From: Parahoeflea alexandrii
Lineage (GTDB): Bacteria; Pseudomonadota; Alphaproteobacteria; Rhizobiales; Rhizobiaceae
DNA: 64,000 bases
Reading direction: 5' to 3'
Assembly: GCF_024105735.1 (NCBI RefSeq)
Contig: NZ_JAAAML010000002.1
Location: forward strand, 124,001-188,000
Part shown: piece after piece, positions 56,133 to 64,000 of the stretch
Numbering within the stretch: the stretch's first letter is position 1
Layout of the letters: each line of letters opens with the position of its first letter
The notes under the pieces: model-generated
Seen by the model: the letters and a program-made list of their open reading frames with translations, nothing else
Told to the model about the DNA's origin: nothing
The model's database searches: none
Made by a program: the position numbers and the translations under genes

Positions 56133-57254
56133 ATGGCAGGCAATCGCAAACCCGTTGCCGCGCACAAGCGCATTGTCATCAAGATCGGCTCGGCGTTGCT
56201 GGTCGACCGCGCCAGTGGTCTGAAGGCTGCATGGCTCGAATCCCTCTGTGCCGATGTCGCTGAACTGAAGCAATCCGGGGCAGAGGTCCTGGTGGTCTCT
56301 TCCGGCGCCATCGCCATGGGCCGCACCGTGCTTGGCCTGCCCCCTGGACCGCTCAAGCTCGAGGAAAGCCAGGCCGCCGCCGCCGTCGGCCAGATCGCGC
56401 TCGCCCGCGCCTGGTCCTCTAGCCTCTCAACCCACGGCATTGTCGCGGGGCAGATCCTGCTGACGCTGGGCGACACCGAGGAGCGGCGGCGCTATCTCAA
56501 TGCGCGCGCCACCATGGCCGAGTTGATGCGCCATGGCGCGGTGCCCATCATCAACGAGAACGACACCGTCGCCACCAGCGAAATCCGCTATGGCGACAAT
56601 GACCGGCTTGCCGCCCGCGTCGCCACCATGGCCGGAGCCGACCTCTTGGTGCTGATGTCCGACATCGACGGGCTTTACACCGCCCCGCCGCATCTCGATC
56701 CCGACGCCCGCTTTCTTGAAACCATCGACGCGATCACGCCGGAGATCGAGGCCATGGCGGGTGACGCAGGCTCCGAGCTGTCGCGCGGCGGCATGAAGAC
56801 CAAGATCGACGCCGGCAAGATTGCCACCGGCGCCGGCTGCGCCATGATCATCGCCTCGGGCAAGACCGATCACCCGCTGTCGGCCATCGACAAGGGTGCG
56901 CGATCGAGCTGGTTCCAGCCCTCCGGCACACCGCAGTCGGCGCGCAAGGTCTGGATCGCCGGACAGCTCGAACCCGCAGGCAGGCTGAGCATCGATGCCG
57001 GCGCCGAAAAGGCGCTGCGCTCCGGCAAGAGCCTGCTGCCGGCGGGCGTCCGCTCCGTCAGCGGCAACTTCCACCGCGGTGACCCGGTCGCCGTGTGCGA
57101 TGCGTCCGGGCGCGAGATTGCCCGTGGTCTCAGTGCCTATGACGCCGACGAGGCGCGCCGCATCGCCGGCCGCAAGTCGGCCGAGATCGAGGCCATCCTC
57201 GGCTATGCCGGCCGCGCCGCCATGATCCACCGCGACGACATGGTTATCGGCTGA
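56133..57254 (+). CDS. proB: Glutamate 5-kinase ProB
   Basis: The 373-aa enzyme phosphorylates glutamate, the first step of proline synthesis. The amino-acid kinase domain runs from [14 protein letters not shown] near 10 through [17 protein letters not shown] near 53, [25 protein letters not shown] near 138, and [17 protein letters not shown] near 215. The C-terminal PUA domain (about 280-360) is present. The gene starts 2 bp after obgE and is followed by proA within 83 bp. Feedback control by proline is a family property mediated by the kinase domain. Confidence 0.97.
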   Translation: MAGNRKPVAAHKRIVIKIGSALLVDRASGLKAAWLESLCADVAELKQSGAEVLVVSSGAIAMGRTVLGLPPGPLKLEESQAAAAVGQIALARAWSSSLSTHGIVAGQILLTLGDTEERRRYLNARATMAELMRHGAVPIINENDTVATSEIRYGDNDRLAARVATMAGADLLVLMSDIDGLYTAPPHLDPDARFLETIDAITPEIEAMAGDAGSELSRGGMKTKIDAGKIATGAGCAMIIASGKTDHPLSAIDKGARSSWFQPSGTPQSARKVWIAGQLEPAGRLSIDAGAEKALRSGKSLLPAGVRSVSGNFHRGDPVAVCDASGREIARGLSAYDADEARRIAGRKSAEIEAILGYAGRAAMIHRDDMVIG

Positions 57255-57337
57255 ACCGGCCAGACCGGCCTCCCGTCTTTACGCCGTCCCGCCGATTGCG
57301 TAAGAAACCTGCCTGATTGCACGCCGGGAGGAGCGCC

Positions 57338-58621
57338 ATGCTCGACAAGACCGTGAGCCAAGCTGACATCGCTGCACTGATGGCCGACATCGGCCGCCGG
57401 GCGAAGGCCGCCGCGCGACCGCTTTCGATTGCCCTGACGGATCAGAAGAATGCCGCGCTCAACGCCATGGCTGACGCGATTTCCGCACGCCGCCAGGCAA
57501 TTCTCGACGCCAATGCGCTTGATGTCGAAGCCGCGCTCGCAAGCGATATGGCGGCTTCCTTTGTCGATCGGCTGAAACTCGATGACAGCCGCATTGACGC
57601 GATCAACGACGGTATCCGTGCGATTGCTGCGCTTCCTGATCCGGTCGGCGATGTCATTGCTGAATGGGATCGTCCCAACGGGCTCAGGATCGAACGCGTC
57701 CGCACCCCGCTCGGTGTCATCGGCGTGATCTATGAAAGCCGCCCCAATGTCACCGCCGACGCCGGCGCCCTGTGCCTGAAGGCCGGCAACGCCGTCATCC
57801 TGCGCGGCGGATCGGACTCGTTCCATTCCTCCCGCGCCATCCATGCCTGCCTGGTCGAGGGTCTGGAAAGCGCCGGCCTGCCCGCCGACGCCATCCAGAT
57901 GATCCCGGTCAGCGACCGCGCCGCCGTCGGCGAACTGCTGACGGGTCTGGGTGGCACGGTCGATGTCATCGTGCCGCGTGGCGGCAAGAGCCTTGTTGCC
58001 CGCGTCCAGGCCGACGCCCGGGTGCCGGTCTTCGCCCATCTTGAGGGCCTGTGCCATATCTATGTCGACAAGTCCGCCGATCCGGCCATGGCCCGCGCCA
58101 TCGTGGTCAACGCCAAGATGCGCCGCACCGGCATTTGCGGGGCCGCCGAAACCCTGCTGCTCGACAGCGCCATGGACCGTGCGCTTGCAGCCGACATCCT
58201 GGCCGATCTGACGGCTGCGGGCTGCGAAGTACACGGAGACAATGCGGTCATCAACCTGATGCCCGCCGCCACCCCGGCGACCGAGGACGACTGGCGCACC
58301 GAATATCTCGATGCCATCATCGCAGCGCGGTTTGTCGACGGCATTGATGGCGCCATCGACCATATTGCTCAGTGGTCATCCAGCCACACCGAAGCGGTTA
58401 TTGCCGAGGATCCGGCCGTGGTCGAGCGCTTCTTCACCGAAGTGGATTCCGCCATCCTGCTGCACAACGCCTCGACCCAGTTCGCCGATGGCGGCGAGTT
58501 CGGCATGGGCGCGGAGATCGGCATCGCCACCGGCAAGATGCATGCGCGCGGACCGGTCGGCGTCGAGCAACTGACCTCGTTCAAGTACCGCGTGCGCGGC
58601 ACGGGCCAGATCCGGCCTTGA
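57338..58621 (+). CDS. proA: Gamma-glutamyl phosphate reductase ProA
   Basis: The 427-aa enzyme reduces gamma-glutamyl phosphate to glutamate semialdehyde with NADPH. It has the ALDH fold: [42 protein letters not shown] near 125-165, [11 protein letters not shown] near 212, and the catalytic cysteine in [16 protein letters not shown] near 270. HVSTQF-type C-terminal region is [32 protein letters not shown]. The ATG at 57338 with GGGAGGAG is clearly the start. It overlaps or abuts nadD. Confidence 0.97.
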   Translation: MLDKTVSQADIAALMADIGRRAKAAARPLSIALTDQKNAALNAMADAISARRQAILDANALDVEAALASDMAASFVDRLKLDDSRIDAINDGIRAIAALPDPVGDVIAEWDRPNGLRIERVRTPLGVIGVIYESRPNVTADAGALCLKAGNAVILRGGSDSFHSSRAIHACLVEGLESAGLPADAIQMIPVSDRAAVGELLTGLGGTVDVIVPRGGKSLVARVQADARVPVFAHLEGLCHIYVDKSADPAMARAIVVNAKMRRTGICGAAETLLLDSAMDRALAADILADLTAAGCEVHGDNAVINLMPAATPATEDDWRTEYLDAIIAARFVDGIDGAIDHIAQWSSSHTEAVIAEDPAVVERFFTEVDSAILLHNASTQFADGGEFGMGAEIGIATGKMHARGPVGVEQLTSFKYRVRGTGQIRP

Positions 58622-58656
58622 ACGGAAAACCCGCCAGGGTCCCATCCTACCTGAAG

Positions 58657-59262
58657 ATGCCGCATGTCGAGCCGGGCATGAGCGTCGGCCTGTTCGGCGG
58701 GTCGTTCAACCCGCCGCACCAGGGCCACGAACTGGTGGCCGAAATCGCGCTGCGCCGTCTCGGCCTTGATCAGCTGTGGTGGATGGTGACGCCCGGAAAT
58801 CCGCTGAAGAATCACGACGATCTGGCGAGCCTCGACGAACGCGTGGCGCTCAGCCGGCGGATGGCGCCTGGTCCGCGGGTCAAGGTCACCGCCTTCGAGG
58901 CTGCTTACAAGCTGCATTACACCGCCCAGACGCTGGCCTTCGTCAAGGCCCGCAATCCCGGCATCAACTTTGTCTGGATCATGGGTGCGGACAATCTCAG
59001 GCACTTCCACAAGTGGCAGAACTGGCGCGGCATTGCCCGCACCTTCCCGATCGCGGTGATCGACAGGCCCGGCTCCACGCTGGCCTATCTGTCCTCGAAG
59101 ATGGCCAAGACTTTCAGCCACGCCCGCATCGATGAAGACGACGCGGCGATCCTGCCCTTTCTCAGGGCCCCTGCCTGGACCTTCATCCATGGTCCGCGTT
59201 CGTCGCTGTCTTCCAGCGCCATCCGCAATGAGCGCGCCACGAATAAGACCGCTGCATCTTGA
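58657..59262 (+). CDS. nadD: Nicotinate-nucleotide adenylyltransferase NadD
   Basis: The 201-aa enzyme adenylates nicotinate mononucleotide in NAD synthesis. The nucleotidyltransferase motif is VGLFGGSFNPPHQGHELVAEIAL (the PPHxGH signature), followed by WWMVTPGNPLK, the substrate-binding WIMGADNLRHFHKWQNW near 108, and the C-terminal SSLSSSAIRNE. The start is uncertain: the ATG at 58657 is the best by family, while a TTG at 58618 overlapping the proA stop would add 13 residues. rsfS follows, as in many bacteria. Confidence 0.93.
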   Translation: MPHVEPGMSVGLFGGSFNPPHQGHELVAEIALRRLGLDQLWWMVTPGNPLKNHDDLASLDERVALSRRMAPGPRVKVTAFEAAYKLHYTAQTLAFVKARNPGINFVWIMGADNLRHFHKWQNWRGIARTFPIAVIDRPGSTLAYLSSKMAKTFSHARIDEDDAAILPFLRAPAWTFIHGPRSSLSSSAIRNERATNKTAAS

Positions 59263-59359
59263 AAAACCTCTCTGTCCGTGACTATCTTCATGGTGCGTTG
59301 CACGCGCGTTGAAGCGCGCAACGGTTGTTGGACTGTTCAGGACAAGGAAAGGAACCACT

Positions 59360-59773
59360 CTGAGAACAGAACACGCGAAGGGAAACGCCGAAGGCGGTTT
59401 CTCGAAAGCAACGGGAAGCGGCGAGCAGGCCGCTCTGCGTCAGCTTGAACTGGTCCGCGACAGCTTGGCGGACTCCAAGGCAGAAGACATCGTAGCCATC
59501 GACATTGCAGGCAAATCGGCGCTGGGCGACCACATGGTCGTGGCCTCCGGCCGGTCAAGCCGTCATGTCGCATCGATCTGCGATCGCCTGATCAGCGACC
59601 TGAAGGATGCCGGTTTCGGCAATCCGCGGGTTGAGGGTCTTGCGACCGGCGATTGGGTGCTCATCGATGCTGGCGATGTCATCATTCATGTTTTCCGCCC
59701 CGAAATCAGGGAATTCTACAACATCGAGAAGATGTGGCAGACCCCCGAGATCGAAGACGGAAAGCTGCACTGA
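59360..59773 (+). CDS. rsfS: Ribosomal silencing factor RsfS
   Basis: This protein of about 137 aa binds L14 and blocks subunit joining when nutrients are low. The RsfS core is visible: LVRDSLADSKAEDIVAIDIAGKSALGDHMVVASGRSSRHVASICDRLI, VEGLATGDWVLIDAGDVIIHVFRPEIREFYNIEKMW. No ATG or GTG lies in frame before the core. A CTG at 59360 is preceded by AGGAAAGGAACC at ideal spacing and may be the real start. The alternative is TTG at 59309, which adds 17 residues and has no good site. Confidence 0.9.
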   Translation: MRTEHAKGNAEGGFSKATGSGEQAALRQLELVRDSLADSKAEDIVAIDIAGKSALGDHMVVASGRSSRHVASICDRLISDLKDAGFGNPRVEGLATGDWVLIDAGDVIIHVFRPEIREFYNIEKMWQTPEIEDGKLH

Positions 59774-59908
59774 CCGGTAGCGACTGAACGGCCACCGAGG
59801 CCTTCACGACTGCTGGTCCCGACGATCAGGTTTGCGCCGCCCGGGTCATGCGTGACAGGGCGGCCGCAGGGTATGTTGCGCTGATCCGGAAACAGAAACA
59901 CGGTTGCC

Positions 59909-60391
59909 ATGCGCATCACCCTCTTTGCCGTCGGACGGCTCAAGGCAGGCCCAGAAAGCGAGCTTGCCAGCCGCTATCTGGATCGCTTCGCCAAATCCGG
60001 CGGCGCGCTCGGGCTCGATTTCGCCCGGACTATCGAGGTGGCCGAAAGCCGTGCCTCGACCGCCGAGCAGCGCAAGCGCGAGGAAGCGGCACAGCTGACC
60101 CGCGCCATGCCCGAAGGGGCGGCGCTGATTCTTCTCGATGAACGCGGCAAGACACCCGATTCGCCCGGCTTTGCCGACACGCTGGCACGGCTGCGCGACG
60201 ACGGCCGGCGCGACCTGGTCATCGCCATCGGCGGCGCCGACGGCCTCGACCAGGATCTGCATGCCAAGGCTGACGCCGTCATCTGCTTCGGCCGGATGAC
60301 CTGGCCGCACCAGCTGGTGCGCATCATGGCCGCGGAGCAGCTCTACCGCGCGGCAACGATCCTCTCGGGTCATCCCTATCACCGGGCATGA
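59909..60391 (+). CDS. rlmH: 23S rRNA pseudouridine-1915 methyltransferase RlmH
   Basis: The 160-aa SPOUT-class methyltransferase modifies pseudouridine 1915 in helix 69 of 23S rRNA. It begins MRITLFAVGRLKAGPE and has the family motifs LILLDERGKTPDSPGFA near 73, IAIGGADGLDQDLHAKAD near 105 and the C-terminal SAM-knot region ITFGRMTWPH-like ICFGRMTWPHQLVRIMAAEQLYRAATILSGHPYHR. It follows rsfS with a 135-bp gap, the usual order. Confidence 0.96.
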   Translation: MRITLFAVGRLKAGPESELASRYLDRFAKSGGALGLDFARTIEVAESRASTAEQRKREEAAQLTRAMPEGAALILLDERGKTPDSPGFADTLARLRDDGRRDLVIAIGGADGLDQDLHAKADAVICFGRMTWPHQLVRIMAAEQLYRAATILSGHPYHRA

Positions 60392-60512
60392 CCGCCGCAT
60401 GATATCGGCGAACAGCCGGCTTCCACCGCGGCATCAATGGCTCTCAAAGAATTGATCCGCCGCGGCATCATGGTTCATGGAGCCTTAACGCGGAATTCGC
60501 TAGAGTGACGCA

Positions 60513-61958
60513 ATGCGCAGCTCCCGATCCGCACACACAACGCCCGGCACAGCATGCCCTGTGCGAGGTCGCAGCGTGTCGGTGATCCCGTTCCTGCGCA
60601 ATTCCTTCGTGCTCGGACTGGCCGCCTTCATGCTGTTGGCGCAATCTGCGCTGATCCCCGCGCGAGCCACCGACGCCAACGAACCCGAATCCTCAAGCGT
60701 CGCGTCCGATCTCGAACAGGAACAGGAAGCCAGCCGGCTGGAACTTCGATCCGTCGCGGACGAGGCGGAACTGGCGGCCAAGGCCCTCGCGGCCCTGGAA
60801 GGCGATATCGCGGCTCTTCGGGCCGACCAGCAGGAGTTAGATCGCAAGATTACCGAAACGGCGGCCCGGCGGACGGATCTGGACCAGCGAATCACAGCCG
60901 GCGAACAATCCATGACCGGCCTGTCTGAGCGACAGGAATCGGTACGGCTGTCGCTTCTGTCACGCCGTTCCGTACTGGCCGAAGTGCTCGCGGCTTTGCA
61001 GCGCATCGGCCGCGATCCGCCACCGGCGCTGCTGGTCAGCCCCGAGGATGCGCTCTCATCGGTCAGGAGCGCCATCCTGCTCGGCGCTGTGGTTCCCGAG
61101 ATCCGTGCCGAGACGGCCGCCCTTGCTGCTGACCTGAAAGAACTGGCCACACTGCGCCAGGCCATTGCCAGCGAGCGGGTCTCGCTTGCCGCAGCGCTTG
61201 AACAGAACGCCGCCGAGGAGCAGCGTCTTGCCAACCTCGCCGCGGAAAAGGCTGCCCTGCAGGAAGAAAGCCAGCGCCGGCTGGACCGCGAGCGCCAGCG
61301 GGCCGAGGCGCTTTCAGTGCGCTCAAGCGAGCTCGAATCGGTCATCGCCTCGCTGGCCGAGGAAATCGTCTCGCTCAGGGAAGCTGCCGAAGCCGCCCGC
61401 AAGGCCGAGGAAGAGCGGCAGCGGCAGCTCGCCGAACGGCTCGAGCGCGCCCGCGCCTTCGCCGCCGTCGCCGTGCCCGACAAAAACCGCATTATGCCCG
61501 CATATCAGTTCTCGAAATTGTCGGGCACGCTGTCGCATCCGGTGAAGGGAGAGACCGTGCGTCACTTTGGTGCGGATGACGGCACCGGCCACACCCTTGC
61601 GGGTGAGGTTCTCGCCACCGATCAGGGCGCGACCGTACACGCCCCGGCCGATGGCTGGATTGCCTATGCCGGCCCGTTCCGCAGCTACGGCCAGGTGGTT
61701 ATCATCGATACCGGAGAAAACCACCACGTGGTTTTGGCCGGAATGGAACAAATCAAGGTCGCAGCCGGGCGTTTCGTGGTTTCCGGCGAGCCCGTGGCCA
61801 CCATGGGACAGACGAGATTTGCAGGTTCTGCGGCTTTGTCGCTGGCATCGGAGCGTCCAACGCTCTACATTGAAATCAGGAAAGACGGTCAACCGGTCGA
61901 TCCGCGGTTGTGGTGGAACGACGATATGTCTTCAAGAAAGGCAAGCAATGATACGTAA
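60513..61958 (+). CDS. EnvC-like murein hydrolase activator
   Basis: The 481-aa exported protein has an N-terminal hydrophobic segment (FVLGLAAFMLLAQSALIPA, about 32-50), a long coiled coil (about 65-330, rich in EAAAL-type heptads) and a C-terminal LytM/M23 domain (about 350-470). The LytM domain keeps the fold (ATVHAPADGWIAYAGPFRSYGQVVIIDTGENHHVVLAGM), but the zinc-ligand pattern HxxxD and HxH is not intact, as in E. coli EnvC, which activates amidases instead of cutting peptidoglycan itself. It overlaps ctpA by 11 bp. Role in cell separation is inferred from the family. Confidence 0.9.
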   Translation: MRSSRSAHTTPGTACPVRGRSVSVIPFLRNSFVLGLAAFMLLAQSALIPARATDANEPESSSVASDLEQEQEASRLELRSVADEAELAAKALAALEGDIAALRADQQELDRKITETAARRTDLDQRITAGEQSMTGLSERQESVRLSLLSRRSVLAEVLAALQRIGRDPPPALLVSPEDALSSVRSAILLGAVVPEIRAETAALAADLKELATLRQAIASERVSLAAALEQNAAEEQRLANLAAEKAALQEESQRRLDRERQRAEALSVRSSELESVIASLAEEIVSLREAAEAARKAEEERQRQLAERLERARAFAAVAVPDKNRIMPAYQFSKLSGTLSHPVKGETVRHFGADDGTGHTLAGEVLATDQGATVHAPADGWIAYAGPFRSYGQVVIIDTGENHHVVLAGMEQIKVAAGRFVVSGEPVATMGQTRFAGSAALSLASERPTLYIEIRKDGQPVDPRLWWNDDMSSRKASNDT

Positions 61959-63270
61959 GGTGACACTATTGGCAGTAGGCGCTCTGATGGGCGCAACCGC
62001 CGTGAGCGCGATCAACTCCTATGGCGGTTCCGCCAACGCGGCAGGAACCGAAACCTATCGTCAGCTCGCCATTTTCGGCAATGTCTTCGAGCGGGTCCGC
62101 GCCCAGTATGTGACCCCACCGGAGGAAGACAAGCTGATCGAGAAAGCCATCGACGGCATGCTCACCTCGCTTGATCCGCATTCGAGCTACCTCAACCAGG
62201 AAGCCGCGGATGACATGCGGACCCAGACCCGCGGTGAATTTGGCGGACTGGGCATCGAGGTCACCATGGAGGATGAGCTGGTCAAGGTCATCACCCCGAT
62301 CGACGAGACGCCTGCCGCCCGTGCCGGGGTCCTTGCCGGTGACTTCATCTCCGAAATCGACGGCGAGCCGGTTCGCGGTCTGTCGCTCGGCGAGGCCGTG
62401 GACAAGATGCGCGGTCCGGTCAATACCTCGATCGAACTGACCGTTCTGCGCGAAGGTGCCGACCAGCCGATCAAGATCAAGGTTGTCCGCGACATCATCG
62501 CCGTCAAGGCGGTCCGCTACCGCGTCGAGGACGATCTGGGCTATCTCCGGGTGATCTCGTTCACCGAGAAGACCTATGACGACCTCTCCGATGCCATCGA
62601 GAAGATCTCCGACGAGATCGGCGAGGACAAGCTCAAGGGCTTCGTGCTCGACCTGCGCCTCAATCCGGGCGGTCTGCTCGACCAGGCGATCAGCGTGTCC
62701 GACGCCTTCCTTGATCGCGGCGAGATTGTCTCGACCCGCGGCCGCAATCCCGAAGAAACCCGGCGGTTCAACTCCCGTCCGGGGGATCTTACAGGCGGCA
62801 AGCCGGTCATCGTCCTGATCAACGGCGGTTCGGCCTCGGCTTCCGAGATCGTCGCCGGCGCGCTGCAGGATCACCGGCGGGCGACTGTTCTGGGGACAAG
62901 GTCCTTCGGCAAGGGCTCCGTGCAGACGATCATACCGCTCGATGCCAAGACCGCGCTCAGGCTGACCACGGCGCTTTATTACACGCCGTCGGGCACCTCG
63001 ATCCAGGGCACCGGCATCAAGCCCGACATCCGTGTCGAGGAGCCGGTTCCCGAGGAACTGCGTGGCCGTGTGAAACCATCCGGCGAGAGCGCGCTGCGTG
63101 GCCATATCCAGGGCGAGAACGAGGACGAGGAAGGCTCCGGCTCGATCGCCTATGTTCCGCCGGATCCGAAGGATGACGTTCAGCTGGGCTACGCAATGGA
63201 CCTTCTGCGCGGCGTCAAGACCGATCCGGCCTTCCCGCCCAATCCGGATCAGGCGTCGATCAAGAACTGA
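61948..63270 (+). CDS. ctpA: C-terminal processing peptidase CtpA
   Basis: The 440-aa serine protease has a signal peptide (MIRKVTLLAVGALMGATAVSA), a PDZ domain (about 85-165, GGLGIEVTMEDELVKVITPIDETPAARAGVLAGDFI) and the S41 protease domain (about 190-360). The catalytic serine is in NGGSASASEIVAGAL near 295 and the lysine in GTRSFGKGSVQT near 320. It acts in the periplasm on protein C termini. The ATG at 61948 has AAAGG upstream and lies in the last codons of the EnvC-like gene, so translation is coupled. The C-terminal 50 residues are acidic and variable. Confidence 0.95.
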   Translation: MIRKVTLLAVGALMGATAVSAINSYGGSANAAGTETYRQLAIFGNVFERVRAQYVTPPEEDKLIEKAIDGMLTSLDPHSSYLNQEAADDMRTQTRGEFGGLGIEVTMEDELVKVITPIDETPAARAGVLAGDFISEIDGEPVRGLSLGEAVDKMRGPVNTSIELTVLREGADQPIKIKVVRDIIAVKAVRYRVEDDLGYLRVISFTEKTYDDLSDAIEKISDEIGEDKLKGFVLDLRLNPGGLLDQAISVSDAFLDRGEIVSTRGRNPEETRRFNSRPGDLTGGKPVIVLINGGSASASEIVAGALQDHRRATVLGTRSFGKGSVQTIIPLDAKTALRLTTALYYTPSGTSIQGTGIKPDIRVEEPVPEELRGRVKPSGESALRGHIQGENEDEEGSGSIAYVPPDPKDDVQLGYAMDLLRGVKTDPAFPPNPDQASIKN

Positions 63271-63369
63271 CGATCCCGTTTTTCCGCCGCCCCGTTTGCA
63301 AAGCTTCGGCTTGCATGCGGGGCGGCGGACTGATTCAATCAGGCCTCATCGGGATTCGGACCAAACATC

Positions 63370-64000
63370 GTGGACGACAAGATCCATCAACCGCTGGGGC
63401 AGAACCGCAAACCAGGGAGCAACCGGGCTGCACGCTCTGGCCATTCCTGGGCCAGCCTGCTGCTCGTCTCAGTCGCCATCTGTGCCGTCATCGGCACTGC
63501 CGGGTGGATGGCATTGTCAGGCGGCCGCATCGAGGGTGGCAATACCGTCGTCATGCTTGAACAGCCCGAACCGGCCACGACCGCGGACCCCGCGGGGAGC
63601 ACGGACGGGCAACCGCCAGCGCCCGGCGCTTCCGGCACGCCGGTCACGACGCCCCGGACCGATGGCGGGCTCAACAGCCTGCACGGACGATCGGGCGCCG
63701 AAATCTCGACAACGCTTGGCGAAAACGGTGAGGAGATCAACAAGATCACTCCGGTCAAACGGCCGGACAACCGGCCCGTCCTGCTCAATCCTCCCGGAAG
63801 GGTGGGGCAGAACCCGCGCCTGGCTCATCTGCCTGACCCGATGGTGACCGAAGAAACAGCCATGGGGCCACTACCGGTGCGCGGCGCCGATGGTGAGCGC
63901 GCCTTCGATATCTATGCACGGCCGTGGTCGGGAGCGCGCGGGACCCGCGTGGTGATCGTCGTCGGAGGGCTGGGTCTCAGCCAGACCGGTACGCAATACG
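63370..64000 (+). CDS. Divergent polysaccharide deacetylase (DUF610/YibQ), partial
   Basis: The frame opens at a GTG at 63370 and runs off the window after 210 codons without a stop. It has a cytoplasmic tail, one TM helix near residues 26-48 (WASLLLVSVAICAVIGTAGW), a long Pro/Thr-rich linker, and the beginning of the domain near residue 180 (DIYARPWSGARGTRVVIVVGGLGLSQTGT). VVIVVGGLGLS is the family start of YibQ-like deacetylases. The order EnvC-ctpA-this gene is the usual one in Hyphomicrobiales. The enzyme's target is not known, and catalysis has not been shown for the family as far as I know. Confidence 0.85.
   Translation, partial: MDDKIHQPLGQNRKPGSNRAARSGHSWASLLLVSVAICAVIGTAGWMALSGGRIEGGNTVVMLEQPEPATTADPAGSTDGQPPAPGASGTPVTTPRTDGGLNSLHGRSGAEISTTLGENGEEINKITPVKRPDNRPVLLNPPGRVGQNPRLAHLPDPMVTEETAMGPLPVRGADGERAFDIYARPWSGARGTRVVIVVGGLGLSQTGTQY

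Overview
The window reads as chromosomal DNA of an alphaproteobacterium of the order Hyphomicrobiales (Rhizobiales), probably a Rhizobiaceae/Hoeflea-like marine or root-associated bacterium. The reasons are the gene order helicase–S4 protein–fdxA, the phaR/phaA/phaB locus, L21 with a C-terminal extension followed by L27, the run obgE-proB-proA-nadD-rsfS-rlmH-EnvC-like-ctpA-polysaccharide deacetylase-like, two TRAP uptake systems, and intergenic elements resembling rhizobial mosaic repeats. The genus is an inference. No phage, plasmid, transposase, rRNA or CRISPR sequence was found.

Layout. 0.4-6.2 kb: ferredoxin, S4 RNA-binding protein and Suv3-like helicase, preceded by a tandem array of three diverged ~280-bp non-coding repeats, then a GST-like gene. 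6.3-9.2 kb: PHB synthesis (phaB, phaA) and divergent phaR. 9.3-14.9 kb: GlcG/HbpS-like protein, small membrane protein, pyruvate carboxylase, a MITE-like inverted repeat and an orphan LuxR regulator. 15.1-24 kb: a seven-gene minus-strand operon (amidohydrolase, TRAP importer, glutamine-synthetase-like ligase, aldehyde and alcohol dehydrogenases) divergent from an RpiR regulator. 24-35 kb: mixed housekeeping genes (ArsR, DUF2189, TspO, ispG, hybrid kinase, prenyl synthase, mtgA, GST, rpmF, csp, desaturase). 34.8-42.6 kb: MFS transporter, OtnI-like isomerase, HypD-like deaminase with a GntR regulator, GAF-GGDEF-EAL protein, DUF938 methyltransferase and a periplasmic rhodanese. 43-51.8 kb: a sugar-acid catabolic cluster (OtnC, OtnK, lactonase-like MBL, ABM protein, TRAP importer, two dehydrogenases, GntR). 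52.1-64 kb: tRNA-Ser(CGA), rplU, rpmA, GNAT, DUF3833 protein, and the housekeeping run to the right edge.

The genes work together in three recognisable units. First, carbon storage: PhaA and PhaB make 3-hydroxybutyryl-CoA, PhaR senses the polymer, and pyruvate carboxylase nearby feeds the TCA cycle. Second, the 15-24 kb operon has the parts of a Puu-like gamma-glutamylation route, but with an alcohol dehydrogenase where Puu has an amine oxidase. This suggests uptake and oxidation of an amino alcohol or related compound as its glutamyl conjugate. It is the best candidate here for an undescribed pathway. Third, the 43-52 kb cluster plausibly converts an imported sugar acid or lactone through 3-oxo-tetronate phosphate to dihydroxyacetone phosphate.

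The strongest non-coding signal is the three-unit array at 4.71-5.44 kb. Each unit has the same internal spacing, a GAAC-N7-GAAC match to the alphaproteobacterial LexA box, and paired GANTC (CcrM) sites.
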